Shown one piece after another: positions 1 to 8,834 of a DNA stretch of 64,000 bases (position 1 is the first letter of the stretch; every line of letters begins with the position of its first letter). Both the position numbers and the translations under genes were made by a program. The stretch spans positions 43,630 to 107,629 of the forward strand of contig SFDE01000005.1 of NCBI GenBank assembly GCA_004558805.1, in the 5' to 3' direction. The notes under the pieces were generated by a model. It did no database searches, was not told the DNA's origin, and saw only the letters and a program-made list of their open reading frames with translations. The DNA is from Faecalibacterium prausnitzii. GTDB taxonomy: Bacteria > Bacillota > Clostridia > Oscillospirales > Ruminococcaceae.

Positions 1-475
1 CGGTGTACACCGCTTCCTCCCCTGCCTTTTGCAGGTACAGGTCCCCGGTCACCGGGTTCTCGCCGCCAAAGGTCAGGGTGGTGGTCTGTCCGGCGGCGGT
101 AACGGTCACCGTCGCCAGCGGCTCCGAAAAACCGTAATCCTCTCCCTGCTGCGGGGTGATCTGCCGTTTTGCATTCAGCGATGACAGCGCCGTCACCATG
201 GTCTGACAGACGGAGGCATCCAGATGATACGCCGGGTCCTCCGCCAGCGTCCAGCCCTCCTGCCCGTATTGCAGGGTATAGGTCTCTCCCTGATAGGTGT
301 ACTGGATCTGCTCCACCTCCCCTGCCCCAAAGGAGGAAAGGGAGATGGTGCCCTCGGCGGCGGCGCTTTCCGCCTGCTGGGCGGCAGTGTTGCTGCGTTC
401 CACGGCATAGAGCGCCGCTCCCAGCAGCGCCGCCAGCACCAGCAGCACCAGCAAGGTCCGCTGTTTTGCCTTCAT
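1..475 (-). CDS. DUF4340-like protein, 3' end cut by window
   Basis: The reading frame starts at an ATG at 475 after a GGAGG site and runs off the left edge, so only the N-terminal half (about 158 residues) is visible. It opens with a short basic stretch and one membrane segment (residues about 7-25), followed by an extracytoplasmic part rich in Tyr, Gln and Thr. The run EQIQYTYQGETYTLQYGQEG, then WTL, resembles DUF4340 proteins, which usually close Gld-type ABC operons. It lies 10 bases after the GldG-like gene and is probably co-transcribed with it. Family assignment rests on pattern and context; the C-terminal part cannot be judged. Confidence 0.6.
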   Translation of the reverse strand, partial: MKAKQRTLLVLLVLAALLGAALYAVERSNTAAQQAESAAAEGTISLSSFGAGEVEQIQYTYQGETYTLQYGQEGWTLAEDPAYHLDASVCQTMVTALSSLNAKRQITPQQGEDYGFSEPLATVTVTAAGQTTTLTFGGENPVTGDLYLQKAGEEAVYT

Positions 476-485
476 ATTTGCCTCC

Positions 486-1925
486 TTATCTGCGGCGGCG
501 CAGCAGGACCACCGCCACGCCTGCCACCAGCACCGCCGCCGGCAGCACAAAGACAAAGATCAGTGCCAGCGTCATAGCGGCAGAAGCGGGTACTGTAACA
601 GGGGTCGCCTCCAGCGCCTTGGTGTCGATGAGGATGCTGCTGGACTTCCCCGCAAGGGAGACGGCGCAGCCCTGCAGGAAGGTCAGGTTACCGGGAATGG
701 ACTGGTACAGCTGCTCATTGTCCATGTTGCTGCAGCCGATCCAGATCACCTGTGCGCCGGTGTCCTCGTTCTGTGCCCATGCAGCAAGGGCAAAGGGACC
801 TTCGGCGTCCCCTTCTTCCTTTTCTACTGTGGTCATGTCGTAGCCTGCCGCCTTGCTGTACGCCTTGTCGGAGGTGGTCAGCAGCGCCTCGGCGGTCACG
901 CCCGGGGTCTCGGTGATGGTAATGCCCTGCGCCATCTGCAGCAGCACATGGCTGGAGCGGTCCACCCCTTCCAGCGCATCGCTTTCGGTGGTGGCGGTGT
1001 AGTCCGGCAGCAGGTAGTAGGCGTAGTTGTACAGGGCATGGTCCGTATCCCCTTCCACCACCAGTCCCCCGGTGCGGGACAAGCCGAACTCTGCCATAAG
1101 TTCATCCAGTTCCGGAGTGTTGTAGTAGGCGTCTGTGGTCAGCAGGAGACTGCCGCCGTTGTTCAGGTAGTTGCGGAGCATGGAGATCTCGTCCACCAGA
1201 CTGTCTCCGGTGGCAAAATCCGTGGCGGGGTTCTGGATGATCAGCAGGTCGCAGTCCTCCGGGATCTCGCTGGTCAGCAGGTCCAGCCCTTCCACTTCCA
1301 GATTCTGGGCATTCAGCGCCTTCAGCAGGGAGCTGGTAGGCTCCTGCTCCCCGTGGTTGGTGGTGTAGTAGGCGTGGCTTGCCTCCCCGCTGGTAAGGCG
1401 GTAGATCGCACCGCTGATCTGGCTCTCGCCTCCAAAGGTCACGCTGTAGCTGCCGGTGGTGTAGTAATTGGAATAGTCATAGTCGTAGAGATCCGCTGCA
1501 TCCAGCACCGTGCTGTTGTCTCCACAGGTAAGGATCAGGCTGCCGGAGGAGGCATCCTGTGCCCCGTACTGGGCGGCAAAAGTGGGATAGACTGCCGGGT
1601 CTTTCAGCTCCCATGTGATGTGGCTGCTTTCTGCAGCATAGTGGTCCAACAGCCGGGTGATGATGGCGTCCTCATTGCCGGTCTCGCAGAGGTAGTAGAT
1701 CTTCACATCCTGTTCCAGCCCCTGTGCCAGTTGCACCGACTGGTCGCTGAGGGTGTAAAGCCCTGCCTCAGAAAGGTCGAACTGGGTGTATTTGGCGGGG
1801 ATGGCGTTCACCAGCAGGTTCACCAGCACCGCCAGAACCACCACCACCCCGAGGATGGCAGTGGAGTACAGTCCGTTGCGGAAAATGCGCCCCTTGATGG
1901 AGGAGTCTGTCTTGAATTTTTTCAT
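486..1925 (-). CDS. GldG-family ABC transporter auxiliary protein
   Basis: A 479-residue membrane protein with one N-terminal transmembrane segment (about residues 20-40), a long extracytoplasmic region and one C-terminal segment (about 450-475) ending in RRRR. The soluble part carries the features of the GldG / ABC-type uncharacterized domain: a DLSEAGLYTLSDQS start near residue 50, a YLCETGNED stretch, and NYLNNGGSLLLTTD near residue 250. GldG proteins accompany GldA (ATPase) and GldF (permease), first named for gliding motility, but homologues are common in non-motile Clostridia where the substrate is unknown. The start has a clean GGAGG site. Third gene of a four-gene minus-strand operon. 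Confidence 0.8.
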   Translation of the reverse strand: MKKFKTDSSIKGRIFRNGLYSTAILGVVVVLAVLVNLLVNAIPAKYTQFDLSEAGLYTLSDQSVQLAQGLEQDVKIYYLCETGNEDAIITRLLDHYAAESSHITWELKDPAVYPTFAAQYGAQDASSGSLILTCGDNSTVLDAADLYDYDYSNYYTTGSYSVTFGGESQISGAIYRLTSGEASHAYYTTNHGEQEPTSSLLKALNAQNLEVEGLDLLTSEIPEDCDLLIIQNPATDFATGDSLVDEISMLRNYLNNGGSLLLTTDAYYNTPELDELMAEFGLSRTGGLVVEGDTDHALYNYAYYLLPDYTATTESDALEGVDRSSHVLLQMAQGITITETPGVTAEALLTTSDKAYSKAAGYDMTTVEKEEGDAEGPFALAAWAQNEDTGAQVIWIGCSNMDNEQLYQSIPGNLTFLQGCAVSLAGKSSSILIDTKALEATPVTVPASAAMTLALIFVFVLPAAVLVAGVAVVLLRRRR

Positions 1926-1937
1926 GTTCCGCCTCCT

Positions 1938-2810
1938 TTAGTTCCAGCGGCGCTTTTCCAGTCCCTGTACCGTAAAGAACAGGAACAGCACCGCCACCGT
2001 CAGGTAATACACCAGGGTGGGGATAGAAAAGCTGCTGTTGACAAAATCTTCAAAGGGGGTGAACAGGCACAGGGCACTGAGCACTGCGCTGAACGCCTCG
2101 GTGAGCCAGCTGCTTTGCAAAAGGAACAGGGCGGTAAGCGCCGCGCAGCAGCCTGCAAAGGTCAGGCAGCCAAGGGTAAAGCTGCGGCTGCGCAGCCCAG
2201 CTACCACGCTGAGCACTGCCCCGATGGCGGTGAACACTGCCAGTGCCACCGCACTGCCGGCGGTGAACATGGTGCGGAGACTGGGCATCATATATGCCAG
2301 CAGCAGCGCCGCCACCCCGGAGATAGCTGCAATGATCTGGTTTTCGGTAAGGCTGGACAAAAAGACCCCCACCGCAATGGCGGCGCAGCCCATGAGATAG
2401 TAGCACAGCAGGGAGGCAAAGTTTGCCGCCGTGGAGACGGCAGTTGCCCCCAGCACCTTCAGCACCAGGATCATTGCCACATCCACCACGCAGGGCACCG
2501 CAAAGATCACACAGAGGGCAAAGTACTTGCCCAGCACGATACCCCACGTCGGCACAGGGCTGGTGAGAAGCAGCTGGTCGGTGCGGCTGTGCCGCTCCTC
2601 GGCAAAAGACCGCATGGTCAGCACCGGGATATACAAAAGCAGCATAAAAATAGTGCGGTACAGGGTGTAGTAGCCAAAATCCGTCAGCCCGTAGCCCAGA
2701 TTCAGCGCCACAAAATAGATCGATGTGGACACCAGCATGAACGCCGTGAGCACATAGCCGATCATGCCGTGAAAACAGCTGCGAAGCTCCCGTTTAAAGA
2801 TCGCATTCAT
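1938..2810 (-). CDS. ABC-2 type permease (GldF-like)
   Basis: A 290-residue integral membrane protein with about six hydrophobic segments (near 15-40, 60-80, 105-130, 140-165, 175-215 and 260-285). The N-terminus MNAIFKRELRSCFHGMIGYV is typical of GldF/ABC-2 permeases, in which a short amphipathic segment precedes TM1. Its ATG overlaps the stop codon of the ATPase gene (ATGA), and it is followed after 12 bases by the GldG-like gene, so the three products very likely form one complex. The transported substrate cannot be deduced. Confidence 0.85.
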   Translation of the reverse strand: MNAIFKRELRSCFHGMIGYVLTAFMLVSTSIYFVALNLGYGLTDFGYYTLYRTIFMLLLYIPVLTMRSFAEERHSRTDQLLLTSPVPTWGIVLGKYFALCVIFAVPCVVDVAMILVLKVLGATAVSTAANFASLLCYYLMGCAAIAVGVFLSSLTENQIIAAISGVAALLLAYMMPSLRTMFTAGSAVALAVFTAIGAVLSVVAGLRSRSFTLGCLTFAGCCAALTALFLLQSSWLTEAFSAVLSALCLFTPFEDFVNSSFSIPTLVYYLTVAVLFLFFTVQGLEKRRWN

Positions 2811-3787
2811 TGGTCATCCTCCTCTTCTGGGTGCTCCTGTGTTTCCGGTGCACCCCCGGTTTCTTCGGTAAGGGCAAGGAAGATCTCTTCCAGACTCTTA
2901 TTTTCCGCCGCAAGAGCAAGCACCGTGCAGCCCGCCCCGGAAAGAGCACGGGACACCTGTCCCCGGCGGTCCGCAGCGTCCTGACTTTCGGCGGTGAAGG
3001 TCACCTCTCCCTGCTCCTCCTTCTCCAGCTCCACCTTGCAGATACCCGGTACGGCATTCACGGCGGCAAGTACCGTTTTACCATCTCCCAGCACAGTGGC
3101 ACGGAGGCGGCTGCCGGGATTCAGTTTTTCGCCCAGCTCTTCCGGTGCGCCCACTGCCACCAGTCTGCCCTTGGAAAGGATCAGCACCTGACTGCACACC
3201 GCCTGCACCTCGCTGAGGATGTGGCTGGACAGGATCACCGTGTGCGCCTTGCCCAGCTCCCGGATCAGGTTGCGGATCTCAATGACCTGCGCCGGATCCA
3301 GACCTACCGTAGGCTCATCCAGAATGATGAGTTTGGGGTCACCCAGCAGTGCCTGCGCAATGCCCACTCGCTGGCGATACCCCTTGGACAGGCTGCGGAT
3401 CAGCCGGGGCAGCACCTGCTCCAGCCCGGTACGGCGTGCCGCCCGGAGCACCTGCTCCCGGCGCTGAGACTTCTTTACCCCTTTCAGCTCCGCCACAAAG
3501 TCCAGATACTCCTGCACCGTCATCTCCGGGTACAGCGGCGGCTGCTCCGGCAGGTAGCCCACGCAGCCCTTGGCAAGCTGCGCCTGTTCCGGCAGCAGAT
3601 AGCCTGCCACCCTTACCTCTCCTGCAGAGGGGGCAAGGTAGCCGGTGAGGATATTCATGATGGTGGACTTACCTGCGCCGTTGGGTCCCAGCAGACCGTA
3701 GATCTGTCCGTCCTCCACTGTGAAGGACAGATCCCGGATCGCCGGACGACCACCGTAGCTTTTGCTCAGATGTGACACTTGAATCAC
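2807..3787 (-). CDS. ABC transporter ATP-binding protein (GldA-like)
   Basis: A 326-residue ABC ATPase with Walker A GPNGAGKST near residue 37, the Q-loop region YLPEQPPLYPEMT, signature LSKGYRQRV, Walker B LIILDEPTVGLDP and the switch histidine in ILSSHILSE. The C-terminal 100 residues form the extension usual in ABC-2 ATPases. A GTG at 3796 lies in frame, but the AAAGGAG site would overlap it; the GTG at 3787 has correct spacing and begins MIQVSHLSKSYGG, so I chose it. It energises the permease that follows with a 4-base overlap. Confidence 0.88.
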   Translation of the reverse strand: MIQVSHLSKSYGGRPAIRDLSFTVEDGQIYGLLGPNGAGKSTIMNILTGYLAPSAGEVRVAGYLLPEQAQLAKGCVGYLPEQPPLYPEMTVQEYLDFVAELKGVKKSQRREQVLRAARRTGLEQVLPRLIRSLSKGYRQRVGIAQALLGDPKLIILDEPTVGLDPAQVIEIRNLIRELGKAHTVILSSHILSEVQAVCSQVLILSKGRLVAVGAPEELGEKLNPGSRLRATVLGDGKTVLAAVNAVPGICKVELEKEEQGEVTFTAESQDAADRRGQVSRALSGAGCTVLALAAENKSLEEIFLALTEETGGAPETQEHPEEEDDQ

Positions 3788-3967
3788 AGCAAACACTCCT
3801 TTATCTGTAAAGTACAGCGCCCCGCACGCATCTTGCAGCAGCGCTGTCCGGATCCTGATCTTCCGTTTTACGGAACTGCTATAGTTTAGACGGAAAATGT
3901 GTTTAAATTAAGACAATCCTGTGTGCGAAAACCAAATAATTCCAGACAGGATCTTTGCCCCGCAAAC

Positions 3968-3998
3968 AAAAAGCGCCGCCCCCCGAAGGAAGCGGCAC
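3968..3998 (-). terminator. Intrinsic terminator of rpmE
   Basis: On the minus strand a GC-rich hairpin (GTGCCGCTTCC / GGGGGCGGCGC around a TTCG loop) is followed directly by TTTTT. It lies 16 bases after the rpmE stop codon. Confidence 0.85.
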
Positions 3999-4013
3999 TT
4001 TGAAAGCCTATAA

Positions 4014-4214
4014 TTACTTACGGCCGAAGCGCTTATTGAAGCGCTCAACACGTCCGCCGGTGTCAACCAGCTTCTGCTTGCCAGTGTAGAAAGGATGGCA
4101 CTTGGAGCAAACTTCGACGTGGATCTCAGGCTTGGTGGAACGAGTGTTGATGACATTACCGCATGCGCAGGTGATGGTGCAGTCAACGTAGTTCGGATGG
4201 ATACCCTGTTTCAT
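4014..4214 (-). CDS. rpmE: 50S ribosomal protein L31
   Basis: A 66-residue protein beginning MKQGIHPNYVDCTITCACGN, the standard bacterial L31 start. It is the zinc-binding (C+) form: Cys16, Cys18, Cys36 and Cys39 (CAC and CSKC) are all present, so it would be the zinc-replete paralogue. A GTG nine bases upstream is in frame, but that GTG is part of the GAGGTG ribosome-binding site, so the ATG at 4214 is the likelier start. The gene stands alone with its own promoter and terminator. The roughly 110-base leader may hold an autoregulatory L31 element as in other Firmicutes, though I could not fold it with confidence. Confidence 0.95.
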   Translation of the reverse strand: MKQGIHPNYVDCTITCACGNVINTRSTKPEIHVEVCSKCHPFYTGKQKLVDTGGRVERFNKRFGRK

Positions 4215-4329
4215 TCTTTTCACCTCAATTCTGGTTCTGACGTACTGGGGCCATATTCAATGTATGTGCCCATCACAACCTTCAATATCGGCTACCCCGT
4301 CGAGCGGCCTTGGAAACGATTGCCTTAAT

Positions 4330-4357
4330 ATTATAGCACAGAACAAAAGAAATACAA
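4330..4357 (-). promoter_or_regulatory. Sigma-A promoter of rpmE
   Basis: Minus strand -35 TTGTAT and -10 TATAAT separated by 16 bases. The transcript would carry a leader of about 110 bases before the rpmE start. Together with the hairpin at 4463-4499 this accounts for the 328-base space between rpmE and dctM. Confidence 0.75.
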
Positions 4358-4462
4358 GAGGAAATCCAAAATTTTTCTGTGCTTTTTTAAGAAAGTCAGA
4401 TTTATTGAGAAGTTCCGGCAGCTGCCGAGCTGTTTTGCAGCGGTCCTCCCCTGCCCCACAAC

Positions 4463-4499
4463 GAACAGGACCCCCGGCATGACGCCGGAGGTCCTGTTC
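4463..4499 (-). terminator. Hairpin after the TRAP operon
   Basis: A near-perfect inverted repeat (GAACAGGACC plus CCCGGC against its complement, 5-base loop) lies 44 bases after the dctM stop. No U-tract follows on either strand, so it is a terminator-like or mRNA-stabilising hairpin rather than a textbook intrinsic terminator. Confidence 0.55.
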
Positions 4500-4542
4500 T
4501 GCACTCAATTCGTTTGTGGAGACAACGATGAGAATGTCAAGT

Positions 4543-5883
4543 TTAGTGGATGAACACCGGTCCCAGAGGATTGGTGATGGGGCTGACGTAGCCGCCCAGC
4601 AGCTTGGGGATCGCAAGGCTGATGTCGGGGACGTAGGTCAGCAGCAGCAGTGCAATGAACATGCACAGGTAGAACGGCAGGGTAGCCTTGACCACCTTTT
4701 CCATGGGACGCTTTGCCACGGCAGAGCCGATGAACAGAACGGAGCCAACGGGAGGAGTCAGCAGACCGATGCCGCAGTTCAGCACCACGATGATACCAAA
4801 CTGGATGGGGTCGATGCCGATGGAGGTGGCGATGGGCAGCAGGATGGGGGTGGCGATCAGGATGATGGGAGCCATATCCATGATCATGCCCAGCACCAGC
4901 AGGATCAGATCGACGAGCAGTGCGATGATGTAGGGGTTATCCGTCAGGTCGGTGATGGCGTTAGCAGCCAGATCGGGCACATGCAGCATGGTCAGGCAGT
5001 TGCCGAACACTGCAGAGGTGGCAATCAGGATCAGCACGATGGACAGGGTGTTGACGCACTCGTCCAGGGCGTGCCACACGCCCTTCCAGTCCAGACCCTT
5101 GTAGATGAACACGGACACGAACAGGGAGTAGACGACGGCGATAGCAGCGGACTCGGTAGCGGTAAACACGCCGCCGACAACGCCGAACACCACGATGATG
5201 ACCGCCGCCAGTGCCCAGATGGAGGTGCCCAACTGCTTGACGAAAGCCTTGATGCTGAAGGGATCACCCTTGGGGTAGTTGCGCTTGACAGAGATGATGT
5301 AGGAGCCGATCATCAGCACGATCGCCAGCAGAGCACCGGGCAGGTAGCCGGCAAGGAACAGGCTGCCCACGGAGATGCCGCCTGCAGTGGTGGCATAGAT
5401 GACCATGTTGTGGCTGGGAGGAACCAGCAGGCCCTCGCAGGAGGAGGTGATGGTAACAGCGGTGGAGAAGTCGGCACCGTAGCCCTGGTCCACCATCATG
5501 GGGATCATGATGGAACCGATGGAAGCGGTATCGGCAGAGGCGGAACCGGAGATGCCGCCAAAGAAGTAGGAAGCCACGATATTGACCATTGCCATGCCGC
5601 CGCGCATCCAGCCCACGCAGGCGTCAGCCAGTGCGATGAGCTTTTCAGAGATGCCGCCGGAGCCCATGAGCACGCCCATGGTGATGAAGAAGGGAACTGC
5701 CATCAGGCTGAAGGAAGAGATACCCTTGACCATCAGACGGCAGACGTCGTTCAGTGCCTGACCCTGCACCAGCATGCACAGCACGCTGGACAGACCAACG
5801 GCGTAGGCGATGGGGAAGCGCAGGAAGATCATAACAAAGAAGCTGACAAGAAGGACAATGATTGCCAGTGTCTGAACTGTCAT
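4543..5883 (-). CDS. dctM: TRAP transporter large permease
   Basis: A 446-residue, very hydrophobic protein of the DctM/ion-transporter superfamily with about twelve membrane segments. Family landmarks include FLRFPIAYAVGLSS near the start, GGISGSASADTASIGSIMIP (about 107-126), SCEGLLVPPSHNMVIYA and, in the second half, GIGLLTPPVGSVLFIGSAVA. It forms the Na+-coupled translocation channel for a substrate delivered by DctP, probably an organic acid, although the substrate is not readable from sequence. The start has a GGAGG site; dctQ ends one base upstream, so translation is probably coupled. Confidence 0.95.
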   Translation of the reverse strand: MTVQTLAIIVLLVSFFVMIFLRFPIAYAVGLSSVLCMLVQGQALNDVCRLMVKGISSFSLMAVPFFITMGVLMGSGGISEKLIALADACVGWMRGGMAMVNIVASYFFGGISGSASADTASIGSIMIPMMVDQGYGADFSTAVTITSSCEGLLVPPSHNMVIYATTAGGISVGSLFLAGYLPGALLAIVLMIGSYIISVKRNYPKGDPFSIKAFVKQLGTSIWALAAVIIVVFGVVGGVFTATESAAIAVVYSLFVSVFIYKGLDWKGVWHALDECVNTLSIVLILIATSAVFGNCLTMLHVPDLAANAITDLTDNPYIIALLVDLILLVLGMIMDMAPIILIATPILLPIATSIGIDPIQFGIIVVLNCGIGLLTPPVGSVLFIGSAVAKRPMEKVVKATLPFYLCMFIALLLLTYVPDISLAIPKLLGGYVSPITNPLGPVFIH

Positions 5884-5884
5884 A

Positions 5885-6406
5885 TTACATTTCCTCCTTT
5901 ACAAAAAAGCTCTTGATGTGGTTGTACAGAGACTCGATCTCAAAGATGATCATGGCAACACCCGCCAGCGGCACCGGGAAGTACATCCAGAAGCGGCTCA
6001 GCCAGGGCATGGAAACATAGAAGCCACGACCGCCCAGAGTGGTAGCATAGTGCCAGCCCACCACCAGCATCACGACGCCCAGGATCATCACGGCAACGTC
6101 GGACAGAATGTCCAGCGCCTTGACCACTTTCTTGGGCAGGTACATATCAAAGGCAGTCATGCGGATATGAGCACCACGGCGGATCGCCAGAGCGGCGCTC
6201 AGAACTGCCATGTAGCTCATGCAGGTCAGGACGACCTCCTCAGACCAGGAGGGGTCCGGGATAAAGGGGACGTAACGGCCAATGACCGACATGGTGGTGA
6301 TGAGGATATCTGCGATCAACAGGATCTTGCAGATAAACAGGACCACCTTGTAGGTAATGTCGTACGCCGGCTTGATCTTATCCAGAGTGGTAAAGATTTT
6401 CGGCAT
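5885..6406 (-). CDS. dctQ: TRAP transporter small permease
   Basis: A 173-residue protein with four membrane segments (about 20-40, 55-80, 95-120, 135-160), the size and topology of DctQ. The motif WSEEVVLTCMSYMAVLSAAL with RRGAHIRM after it is the family core. DctQ joins the large permease and is needed for uptake. The gene lies between dctP and dctM and starts after a TGGAGGAA site. A hairpin with a U-tract separates it from dctP, which should lower its expression relative to the binding protein. Confidence 0.93.
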   Translation of the reverse strand: MPKIFTTLDKIKPAYDITYKVVLFICKILLIADILITTMSVIGRYVPFIPDPSWSEEVVLTCMSYMAVLSAALAIRRGAHIRMTAFDMYLPKKVVKALDILSDVAVMILGVVMLVVGWHYATTLGGRGFYVSMPWLSRFWMYFPVPLAGVAMIIFEIESLYNHIKSFFVKEEM

Positions 6407-6423
6407 AGAAATTCCTCCATAAT

Positions 6424-6471
6424 AAAAACCCGGCGAGACCTGCGGGCGTATTCCCGTGGGCCCCCGCCGGG
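6424..6471 (-). terminator. Intercistronic attenuator between dctP and dctQ
   Basis: Minus strand: CCCGGCG pairs with CGCCGGG, with an inner CGGG/CCCG helix, followed by TTTTTATT. It sits between the binding-protein gene and the permease genes, a common place for partial termination that gives excess binding protein. Also expected to protect the dctP mRNA 3' end. Confidence 0.8.
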
Positions 6472-6504
6472 CAATGTACTACTTATTGAAATGGAAGGGC
6501 TGGA

Positions 6505-7593
6505 TTATGCCTTCATGTCCAGCAGCTTCTGGTACAGCTCGGCCTGGTCAGAGGTGTTCTCGCTGATGACCTTAGCGCAAGCTTCCTGCCAGGGAGTCTT
6601 GTCGTCCACGTCCACAACGTTGCAGCCGGAAGAACGCAGCTCGTCCAGGACCTTGTTCTCAGCGGTCTCAGACAGCTCAGCGTTGAACTTCTGGGTGTCG
6701 GCAGCAGCTTCCATGATGGCAGCCTGCTGGTTAGCGGTCAGCTTGCCCCATGCGTTGTCGGTGATGACAGCCTGAACAGCACCCAGAGTGTGACCGTCCA
6801 GGATCAGGTTGTTAGCAACCTCGGGGAAGGCGTTGGACTTGTAGTTTGCGATGGGCTGCTCAGCACCATCCACAACGCCGGTCTGCAGTGCGCTGTACAG
6901 CTCGCCGAAAGCAACCACGGTGGGGTTTGCGCCCAGGCCCTCGACCATGCCGTTCATAACGGGGTCGTTGGACACACGCAGCTTCATGCCCTTCAGGTCA
7001 GTGATGGTAGCAACGGGCTTGACGGTGAAGAAGTGACGGAAGCCCTCCTCGCCGTAGAACAGACCGCGAACGGGCAGACCCAGCTCCTGGGGCTCGCTCA
7101 GGAACTCAGGTGCCAGATCGCTGTTGGCAAAGTTCCAGAAGTGTGCACGGTTCTCGAAGGTGAAGGGGATGGACAGCAGCTTGGACTTGTTGCAGCCGTA
7201 GCTGGTCAGAGCGAAAGCAGAGATACGGCTGATGTCGATGGTGGTGGAGCCGCCCAGGATAGCGTCCAGAACGTCGTTCTCAGAACCCAGAACACCGGAA
7301 GCCTGCACATCGATGACCACGGAGCCACCGGTCAGCTCTTCCACCTTCTCCTTGAAGTGGGTGCCAGTCTGACCAACGATGGTATCCAGAGGGTTGACCT
7401 CGGCGTAGACCAGGGTCACCTTGGGATCGTTGGCAGCAGCAGCGGCATCACCGGCAGCGGTGGAAGCGCTGGAAGCAGCAGCAGAGCTGGCAGGGGTGCT
7501 GGCGACCTTGTCACCACCGCAGGCGGTCAGAGCGAGAGCAGCGGCGGAAACGCCAGCTGCAGCGAGGAAACTACGACGAGTGATCTTTTTCAT
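6505..7593 (-). CDS. dctP: TRAP transporter solute-binding lipoprotein
   Basis: A 362-residue DctP-family protein. The N-terminus KKITRRSFLAAAGVSAAALA has a twin-arginine-like TRRSF and a lipobox LTAC (Cys near 25), so it should be an exported, membrane-anchored lipoprotein; a Ser/Ala-rich linker follows. Core DctP features are present: the helix after GQTGTHFKEKVEELTGG, LKGMKLRVSNDPVMNGMVEG with the conserved Arg that contacts carboxylates (KLRV), and FGELYSALQTGVVDGAEQP. It captures the substrate for DctQM. It has its own promoter at 7672-7700. Confidence 0.93.
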   Translation of the reverse strand: MKKITRRSFLAAAGVSAAALALTACGGDKVASTPASSAAASSASTAAGDAAAAANDPKVTLVYAEVNPLDTIVGQTGTHFKEKVEELTGGSVVIDVQASGVLGSENDVLDAILGGSTTIDISRISAFALTSYGCNKSKLLSIPFTFENRAHFWNFANSDLAPEFLSEPQELGLPVRGLFYGEEGFRHFFTVKPVATITDLKGMKLRVSNDPVMNGMVEGLGANPTVVAFGELYSALQTGVVDGAEQPIANYKSNAFPEVANNLILDGHTLGAVQAVITDNAWGKLTANQQAAIMEAAADTQKFNAELSETAENKVLDELRSSGCNVVDVDDKTPWQEACAKVISENTSDQAELYQKLLDMKA

Positions 7594-7671
7594 GGATATT
7601 GTCCTCCTAAAAATTTTTTCCGGGCGGTCGGTTCTGCACAGGGTCCATGCCGTCCGTCATTCACTGTTCAC

Positions 7672-7700
7672 ACTTTAGCAAAATCTTAACCATTTCACAA
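7672..7700 (-). promoter_or_regulatory. Sigma-A promoter of dctPQM
   Basis: Minus strand -35 TTGTGA, 17-base spacer, -10 TAAAGT, about 80 bases before the dctP start. The surrounding 7600-7820 stretch is strikingly AT-rich compared with the coding sequence and has several A/T tracts, a likely place for binding by the adjacent YesN-type regulator. Confidence 0.65.
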
Positions 7701-7820
7701 GAGGTTTCAAAAAATGTCCTGTTTTTTGAAAAAATGTGAAGATTTCTTTTAGCAGATTTGCACAATTGACTTTGATTTCTTTTTGTAGTTTTCACTAAAA
7801 CTAGGATACAACATTGAATT

Positions 7821-8834
7821 TCAAGTATTCCGGATCCGTTCCAGTATTTCCGCTTGCTGCTCAAATCTGTCGTACAAGGGCTGGACAGCGGCACGGAATT
7901 TTTTCTTTTCCTCTTTCGACGGCACTGTCACCTCCACTCCCCACCGGCGCAGCTCCTGCTCGCTGTCGGTCTCCCGCTTTGCCCAGAGCTTCCGCTCGGT
8001 GCGGGCGGACTGCCGGGCACAATCACGGAGGATCTCCGGAAAGGCAGGGTCCAGCTTCTCCAACTTTTCCATGGCGGCGATGCTTGCCAGCTGTATCTCC
8101 GGCACTCGAGTGTGCTCGTCCTGCAGGAAGTAGGGAGCGACCTCATAGTGTCCCATGGTCTGGTAGCTGGGCCAGTTGTTTTCGGCACCATCGATCTGCC
8201 CGTTGTGAAGGGCTGCGTACACCTGACTATACGCCAGCTGCACCGGCTTTGCTCCCAGATCCTTGATCATCCCGCTCATCACATCGGATTCCTGTACCCG
8301 TATGGTCAGCTTCTGCAGTTGTTCCAGCGTGGTCACCTTTTCCCGGGTGTAGAAGCTGCGGACACCGGCATCGAACCAGGACAGACCCACAAGGTCCATC
8401 TGGTCCAGCATCCCCAGAAACTCATCCCCGATGCTGCCGTCCAGTACCCGCCACATCTGATCTGCATCCTTGTATAGATAGGGCAGCTGCAATATGCTGA
8501 GTTCCGGAATATACCCTGCCAGCGGGCTCAGAGACACCCGGGCAAAGTCGATGCCGCCAAACTGCATCTGCTGGATGACACTCTGTTCCGCTCCCAGCTC
8601 CCCGCCGCTGTACACTACCACCTTTACCCTGCCCCCGGTCTGCTGCTCCACCAGCTGGGCAAACGCCAGCGCCGCCTGGGTGGTGGGGTAGTCTTCCGGC
8701 TGGTTCTCGGCATAGCGCAGGATCAGCTCCGGCAGCTGCGCTCCGGTCTCCTCCTTCCGAAGACAACCACACAGCCCCAGCGCCGCCACACCGGCAGCTG
8801 CCAGCAGCTGCCGCCGGGTCACACAGACCTTCAC
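7821..8834 (-). CDS. DctP-like lipoprotein, probable sensor partner
   Basis: A 337-residue DctP homologue with N-terminus MKVCVTRRQLLAAAGVAALG and a lipobox near LCGC. The fold landmarks match dctP: QLVEQQTGGRVKVVVYSGGELG, LTIRVQESDVMSGMIKDLGA (with the RVQ/Arg position) and YSQVYAALHNGQIDGAENN. It is not next to permease genes but overlaps the response-regulator gene by four bases (ATGA), in one operon with a histidine kinase. Known systems of this type use a spare DctP as a periplasmic signal receptor for the kinase, so that is the inferred role. A transport role with the neighbouring DctQM remains possible. Confidence 0.85.
   Translation of the reverse strand: MKVCVTRRQLLAAAGVAALGLCGCLRKEETGAQLPELILRYAENQPEDYPTTQAALAFAQLVEQQTGGRVKVVVYSGGELGAEQSVIQQMQFGGIDFARVSLSPLAGYIPELSILQLPYLYKDADQMWRVLDGSIGDEFLGMLDQMDLVGLSWFDAGVRSFYTREKVTTLEQLQKLTIRVQESDVMSGMIKDLGAKPVQLAYSQVYAALHNGQIDGAENNWPSYQTMGHYEVAPYFLQDEHTRVPEIQLASIAAMEKLEKLDPAFPEILRDCARQSARTERKLWAKRETDSEQELRRWGVEVTVPSKEEKKKFRAAVQPLYDRFEQQAEILERIRNT

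Noticed and set aside
948..2984. Long plus-strand open frame of about 678 codons opposite the Gld-like operon
   Set aside because: It is antisense to three well-supported genes, has no ribosome-binding site and its translation is Gln/His/Gly-rich low-quality sequence typical of shadow frames in GC-rich DNA.
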